NCBI RefSeq assembly: GCF_000720765.1
Contig: NZ_JODC01000006.1
Coordinates: forward strand, 310,001-374,000
Length of the DNA: 64,000 nucleotides
Direction: 5' to 3'
DNA from: Streptomyces sp. NRRL S-646
GTDB lineage: Bacteria; Actinomycetota; Actinomycetes; Streptomycetales; Streptomycetaceae
The position numbers and the translations under genes are program-made. Each line of letters starts with the position of its first letter. Within the stretch, counting starts at the first letter, position 1. This document shows, piece by piece, positions 60,773 through 64,000 of the stretch. Under the pieces are notes generated by a model. That model ran no database searches. It worked only from the letters and a program-made list of their open reading frames with translations, and was not told the DNA's origin.

Positions 60773-60981
60773 GGCGTCCACCCCTCGCCGGGGTAGTCGG
60801 GGCCGTCGGTGGGGTCGTAGCCGGGCGGGAAGGTGCCGGGCGGCGGCTCGGGGAGGGATGCGGCCAGGCACGGGCCCACGGCCTCCACGAAGTCCTGATC
60901 AGCTCCGAAGGTGTCGGCGTAGAGGGCGAGTTGGCCGAGCATGAAGACGGTGCGGGCGAAGTCCTCACAGTTCGGGCACAT
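60769..60981 (-). CDS. Small hypothetical AICE protein
   Basis: A 70-residue acidic protein (MCPNCEDFARTVFMLGQLAL) with one CPNC pair at the N-terminus and a Pro/Gly/Asp-rich C-terminus (PPGYDPTDGPDYPGEGW). It starts at 60981 with a GAAGGAGAT ribosome site and overlaps the next gene. No family recognised. Confidence 0.65.
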   Translation of the reverse strand: MCPNCEDFARTVFMLGQLALYADTFGADQDFVEAVGPCLAASLPEPPPGTFPPGYDPTDGPDYPGEGWTP

Positions 60982-61060
60982 GGCGGGTGATCTCCTTCGG
61001 GCATGGCTCGGGTAGGGACCTGGCGCGAGGCGGTCACGCCGACCGTGGAGCGGGGTGGGA

Positions 61061-62419
61061 TCAGGCGGCTTCGGCGAACGGCTCAGCCGTCGCGGGCGCC
61101 TCGACCGGGCCGGCGTCGAGGACCGGGCGGAAGCGCGACAACTCCGGTATGTGCGGGGCGAGTTCGGCGTGCCTGTTGCACGCGGTCACGGCTTCCCGCA
61201 TCGATGTGAGCGGGGCCCGAATGCGGGTCCAGTCGCCGTTGGAGTAGCCGACCACGGCCATACCGGGCCGGTCGTTGCGGATCTGCGTGGCAGCGAAGAC
61301 CGCATGCGGGGACACATCGCCGAACGCCATCTTCGCCGACGACTCATCGTTGACCCGATGCGCCATCCGGCCCGTGAGCTGAGCGCGCAACATCGTGATG
61401 CCGTCGCCGAGTTCGGAGCCGAAGCGCTGACCGTAGATGTCGAGGAAGATGCCGGCGGCGCGGCCCAGCTGGGCGAGGCGGACCAGGGCGACGATGATGC
61501 GTTCACGCCGCTTCTTCTCCGCGCTGGTGGTGAACAGGGCGAGTTCGGCGATCTCGTCGATGGTCAGCACCACCGGCACCGGCCTCAGATGCTCGGGCAG
61601 ACCCCAGATGTTCGCGGTGATCTCCCCGTCCGGGGTGTCCGCGCTAATCCGCTGCTCCCGCCGGATCACCTGATACGTCGCGTCCATCCGCGCCACCAAC
61701 GCTTCCAGCAGGTCGGCAGCGTCGTCCGGGTTGTCCGCGAGGGCGGAGAAACGGCGGGCCAGCGGGGCAAGTTCCACGCCGTTCTTGCAGTCGATGCCGA
61801 CCAGGGCGACGCGCTGCGCGGCGAGTTCCTTGATCACACGACGCTGTGTCACGGACTTGCCGGAGCCGACCGCGCCGAGGGTGACCGAGTGCGGTACCTC
61901 CTTGTAGTCGCGGTAATGCACCGAGCCGTCCTCGCACAGCGCGACCGGGATACGTAGTTCGCTCCGGTCGGTCCGGGCCGGCATCTGTACCCGCTTGAGG
62001 ACGTCGTAGCCGGTCGTGGCGATCTCGACGACACCGGGCTTGATCTCGCGTGAGGTGACCTGGTGGACGCCGAAGGCGTGTCGCAGCCGGTCGACGGCCG
62101 CGGAGTAGTCGAAGGCGTCCTGTCCCGGTTGCATCCGGATCCGCAGCCGCAGGCCCGTCCGGGTCGGCTTGATCCACATCAGGCGGGGCACCCGCTGTCG
62201 TGGGATCTCCCACTTGAAGATCCGGGCCAGCCACAGCCGGAACCGGGAGGCAGGGACGGTGAGGTCACAGGCGTCCATGACGGACGCGTAGCGGAAGCGG
62301 ACCTTGAGGGTGGCGTAGACGACACCGAAGGTCATCCAGTACCAGGCGGGGCGGCGCCACCGAAGCAGCAGCGCCAGCCCAACCACGACCACCACGGCGG
62401 AGATCAGCAGCCACCGCAT
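61061..62419 (-). CDS. traSA: FtsK/SpoIIIE-type DNA translocase (conjugative Tra)
   Basis: From the ATG at 62419 the product is 452 residues. An N-terminal membrane helix (about 3-20) and a second hydrophobic stretch (26-40) lead to a P-loop ATPase with Walker A GAVGSGKS at 182-189 and Walker B VVLTIDEIAEL at about 283-293, plus the RIIVALVRLAQLGRAAGI segment typical of FtsK-type motors. AICE Tra proteins form hexameric pores that move double-stranded DNA into the recipient mycelium. No separate winged-helix gamma domain is obvious. It follows a small gene by two bases. Confidence 0.92.
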   Translation of the reverse strand: MRWLLISAVVVVVGLALLLRWRRPAWYWMTFGVVYATLKVRFRYASVMDACDLTVPASRFRLWLARIFKWEIPRQRVPRLMWIKPTRTGLRLRIRMQPGQDAFDYSAAVDRLRHAFGVHQVTSREIKPGVVEIATTGYDVLKRVQMPARTDRSELRIPVALCEDGSVHYRDYKEVPHSVTLGAVGSGKSVTQRRVIKELAAQRVALVGIDCKNGVELAPLARRFSALADNPDDAADLLEALVARMDATYQVIRREQRISADTPDGEITANIWGLPEHLRPVPVVLTIDEIAELALFTTSAEKKRRERIIVALVRLAQLGRAAGIFLDIYGQRFGSELGDGITMLRAQLTGRMAHRVNDESSAKMAFGDVSPHAVFAATQIRNDRPGMAVVGYSNGDWTRIRAPLTSMREAVTACNRHAELAPHIPELSRFRPVLDAGPVEAPATAEPFAEAA

Positions 62420-62421
62420 GA

Positions 62422-62781
62422 TCAGGCCGCCTTCAGGTTCTTCGAGCCGCCGGCGTCTACGGCGGTGACCGCGACCGCGCGGAAGCTGATGCCGTGCCGC
62501 TTCTGGCCGTTGAACTCGTTCTCCCACGGCCGCGCCACCAGACCGGTCAAGGCGACCGGGGTGCCCATCGCCAGCTCACCGGAGATGGACGATTCGCCCA
62601 CGGTGACCTTGACGACCTCGGCGTTGCCGTTCATCACGAACAGCACGTCCAGCGTCACCAGAAACTCACCGGTCTGCCGGTCTACGGCTCGCTCCTGGGT
62701 CTGCTGGTTGACGTACTTCGGCTGCGGCGGCTGCGCCACCATCAGAGTCGCGCCGGCGGTGTCCACGGGGATCTGCTGCAT
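62422..62781 (-). CDS. Conserved AICE protein upstream of tra
   Basis: A 119-residue protein starting behind AGGAGAACAGACC (MQQIPVDTAGATLMVAQPPQ). It is beta-rich, with LVTLDVLFVMNGNAEVVKVTV and GTPVALTGLVARPWEN, and has the size and feel of an OB-fold or accessory protein. Comparable genes precede tra in many Streptomyces elements (SCO3997-like, as I recall). Function unknown. It is the first gene of the leftward transfer operon, next to the divergent operator region. Confidence 0.75.
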   Translation of the reverse strand: MQQIPVDTAGATLMVAQPPQPKYVNQQTQERAVDRQTGEFLVTLDVLFVMNGNAEVVKVTVGESSISGELAMGTPVALTGLVARPWENEFNGQKRHGISFRAVAVTAVDAGGSKNLKAA

Positions 62782-62856
62782 GGTCTGTTCTCCTGATCTC
62801 GCGGAGAGTTGGAACCGACAGTTCGTCGGTGAGATCAGGAGACCGCGAACGGTGTT

Positions 62857-62924
62857 GGACGTATCACGGTCCGTATGGACGTTTAGGGACGTCTGAGCTA
62901 TCGTCAAAACGTCCCTGAGACGTC
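62857..62924. promoter_or_regulatory. Symmetric multi-site operator between the tra operon and the divergent regulator
   Basis: GGACGT occurs at 62857, 62877 and 62887, and its complement ACGTCC at 62909 and 62919. The four inner sites are two head-to-tail pairs, each with a 10-base pitch, facing each other: a dyad with AGGGACGT (62885-62892) and ACGTCCCT (62909-62916) as perfect inner arms. TGGACG (62876-62881) and TATCGT (62899-62904), 17 bases apart, look like the promoter of the gene at 62941, so the sites overlap its -35 region. Confidence 0.7.
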
Positions 62925-62940
62925 CTGGAGAGGTCACGTC

Positions 62941-63672
62941 ATGGCGAACGAGCGTCTGCGCGCGGCGATTTCAGCGAGCGGCGAGACCATCCAGTCCGTG
63001 GCACAACACATCGGCGTCGATCCGAAGAGCGTCGAGCGCTGGATCACGACCAACCGCACGCCGCACCGAGGGCACCGCTGGAAGGCTGCGATTTTCCTTG
63101 GCGCCGATGAGATCTACCTCTGGCCCTCAGTGGAGAAGCAGGCCGAGACAGCGAGCACCTCAGAGCTGATCACGTACTACCCGCACCGGGGCGCGGTGCC
63201 AGCGTCGCTGTGGTCGTCGCTGATCGAGAAGGCGAAGGATCAGGTCGAGATCCTCGTGTACGCAGGCCTGTTCCTCTTCGACAACCACCCGGATCTGTCC
63301 GACCAGTTGGCCGAGAAGGCGAAAGCCGGCGCTCAGGTTCGCGTCCTGCTCGGTGACCCCGACTCAGCGATGGTTCAGCAGCGAGGCGAGGAGGAAGGCA
63401 TCGGTGGAGATCTAGCCGCCCGGACCCGGATCACGCGGCGCTACCTCGAACCTGCGATGACCACGCCCGGTGTCGAAGTCAGGTTGCATGACACGATCCT
63501 CTACAACTCGATCTACCGGTTCGACGATGACGTGCTGGTGAACCCTCACGTGCTCGGAGCGCCAGCCGGACAGAACCCGGTCCTGCACTTCCGCTACATC
63601 CCCGGCGCCCGGACGTTCCGGCACTACATGCGCAGCTTCGACTACACCTGGGAGCGCGGCCGGCCCGCCTAG
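62941..63672 (+). CDS. HTH regulator fused to a phospholipase-D-like domain
   Basis: A 243-residue protein. Residues 1-60 form an XRE/Cro-like HTH (GETIQSVAQHIGVDPKSVER). Residues about 85-240 are a PLD-superfamily-like fold (VEILVYAGLFLFDNHPD, AQVRVLLGDPDS, VRLHDTILYNSIYRFDD, LHFRYIPGARTFRHYM). The catalytic HxK(x4)D motif is degenerate (HDTILYNS), so it is probably a sensor or regulator rather than an active lipase or nuclease. It is divergent from the transfer operon and next to the symmetric operator, so it is the likely element repressor or activator (KorSA/Pra role). The ATG at 62941 follows GGAGAGGTCAC. Confidence 0.8.
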   Translation: MANERLRAAISASGETIQSVAQHIGVDPKSVERWITTNRTPHRGHRWKAAIFLGADEIYLWPSVEKQAETASTSELITYYPHRGAVPASLWSSLIEKAKDQVEILVYAGLFLFDNHPDLSDQLAEKAKAGAQVRVLLGDPDSAMVQQRGEEEGIGGDLAARTRITRRYLEPAMTTPGVEVRLHDTILYNSIYRFDDDVLVNPHVLGAPAGQNPVLHFRYIPGARTFRHYMRSFDYTWERGRPA

Positions 63673-63711
63673 GTAGACACCGACTCAGCCGGACGTGCGA
63701 CGCTGGGGGGC

Positions 63712-64000
63712 ATGGCCCGAGTCGACTACTTCAACGATCCGAAAGCCCCGAAGGCGAACAGCATCGTGCCGTCAGTCACCGCTGTGGCGCTCAACGAGGC
63801 CGGGGAAATCCTCCTGATCCACAAGACAGACAACAACCTGTGGGCACTGCCCGGCGGCGGGGTCGACCTAGGCGAGTCGGCACCCGACGCCGCCGTACGG
63901 GAGACTAAGGAAGAGACCGGGATCGACGTCAAGGTGACTGGCCTAGTCGGCATCTACACCAACCCTGCACACGTCTTGGCGTACGACGACGGCGAGGTAC
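63712..64000 (+). CDS. pif: Nudix hydrolase, Pif-like (cut by right edge)
   Basis: The first 96 residues are present. The ATG at 63712 follows a GGGGGG site. The Nudix box is complete: G-VDLGE-region GGGVDLGESAPDAAVRETKE and then ETGID, fitting GX5EX7REUXEEXGU (Thr at the first U position). The N-terminal strand SVTAVALNEAGEILLIHKT is typical. In pSAM2 the Nudix gene pif provides immunity by blocking transfer of a second copy between element-bearing cells. The same location downstream of the regulator makes that role likely. The stop is outside the window. Confidence 0.8.
   Translation, partial: MARVDYFNDPKAPKANSIVPSVTAVALNEAGEILLIHKTDNNLWALPGGGVDLGESAPDAAVRETKEETGIDVKVTGLVGIYTNPAHVLAYDDGEV

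Larger units (their letters stand above)
55640..64000. mobile_element. pSAM2-type integrative and conjugative element (AICE), left part
   Basis: An int-xis-rep cassette starts 178 bases downstream of the tRNA-Arg 3' end, followed by Spd-like, small zinc-ribbon and FtsK-like Tra genes, a divergent regulator and a Nudix gene. This is the gene set of AICEs such as pSAM2, which excise, replicate by rolling circle and move double-stranded DNA with a single Tra ATPase. attL should lie within the tRNA 3' end (about 55640-55661). attR is beyond the window, so the element is at least 8.3 kb. Overlapping genes from 62781 to 55839 form one long leftward operon or a few. Confidence 0.88.

Overview
The window is high-GC actinomycete chromosome, almost certainly Streptomyces. 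The codon positions are strongly GC-biased, many genes start with GTG or TTG behind AGGAGG-type sites, and the content includes a csn chitosan operon, ssbB, dynamin-like sporulation GTPases and a pSAM2-type integrated element. Gene order (pepN, malQ, HNH, MscS, csn operon, pknG cluster, ssbB) looks like the SCO2643-SCO2685 part of the S. coelicolor core as I remember it. That comparison is memory, not a search.

Layout. 1-5.1 kb: the 3' end of pepN, an unusual SDR, a zinc-ribbon/sigma-70 fusion, and a LysR regulator divergent from an NAD-epimerase. 5.2-10.8 kb: a LysR/EamA pair, an EamA-MFS efflux operon divergent from its MarR regulator, a truncated FAD-monooxygenase relic and a TetR regulator. 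10.9-18.6 kb: a small membrane protein, malQ with a tandemly duplicated and decayed 3' end, a PadR-ABC-FtsX operon with a palindromic operator, an HNH nuclease and an MscS channel. 18.7-25.6 kb: csnR-csnEFGHK, for uptake, hydrolysis and phosphorylation of chitosan oligosaccharides, with a ROK operator in front.

25.8-36.4 kb is the most interesting block. It holds GlnX, GlnH, a coiled-coil protein, PknG, a PPM phosphatase, a VWA protein and an FHA protein, all in one direction and mostly overlapping. The kinase, the phosphatase and the FHA protein all carry N-terminal Cys-pair zinc ribbons. This suggests an extracytoplasmic amino-acid sensor driving a Ser/Thr phosphorylation circuit whose writer, eraser and reader share a docking module. 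36.5-46.7 kb: a PCMT-like methyltransferase, a truncated globin, a two-permease/one-ATPase FtsX system (one permease hosts an in-frame repeat insertion, the other carries a frameshift), a thioesterase and a protein of unknown function. 46.7-55.3 kb: ettA, a zinc-ribbon protein, a Ser/Gly repeat protein, a thioester (TQXA) surface protein with an LAxTG sorting signal, ssbB, and the dynB/dynA pair linked to sporulation septation.

55.6-64 kb: a tRNA-Arg(TCT) followed by an actinomycete integrative and conjugative element (AICE) that runs off the right edge. It has int, xis, a RepSA-type initiator, small zinc-ribbon and membrane proteins, an FtsK-like Tra, a divergent HTH/phospholipase-D-like protein facing a symmetric four-site operator, and a Nudix (Pif-like) gene. 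Several families of Streptomyces intergenic repeats are scattered through the window, one of them inside a coding region.
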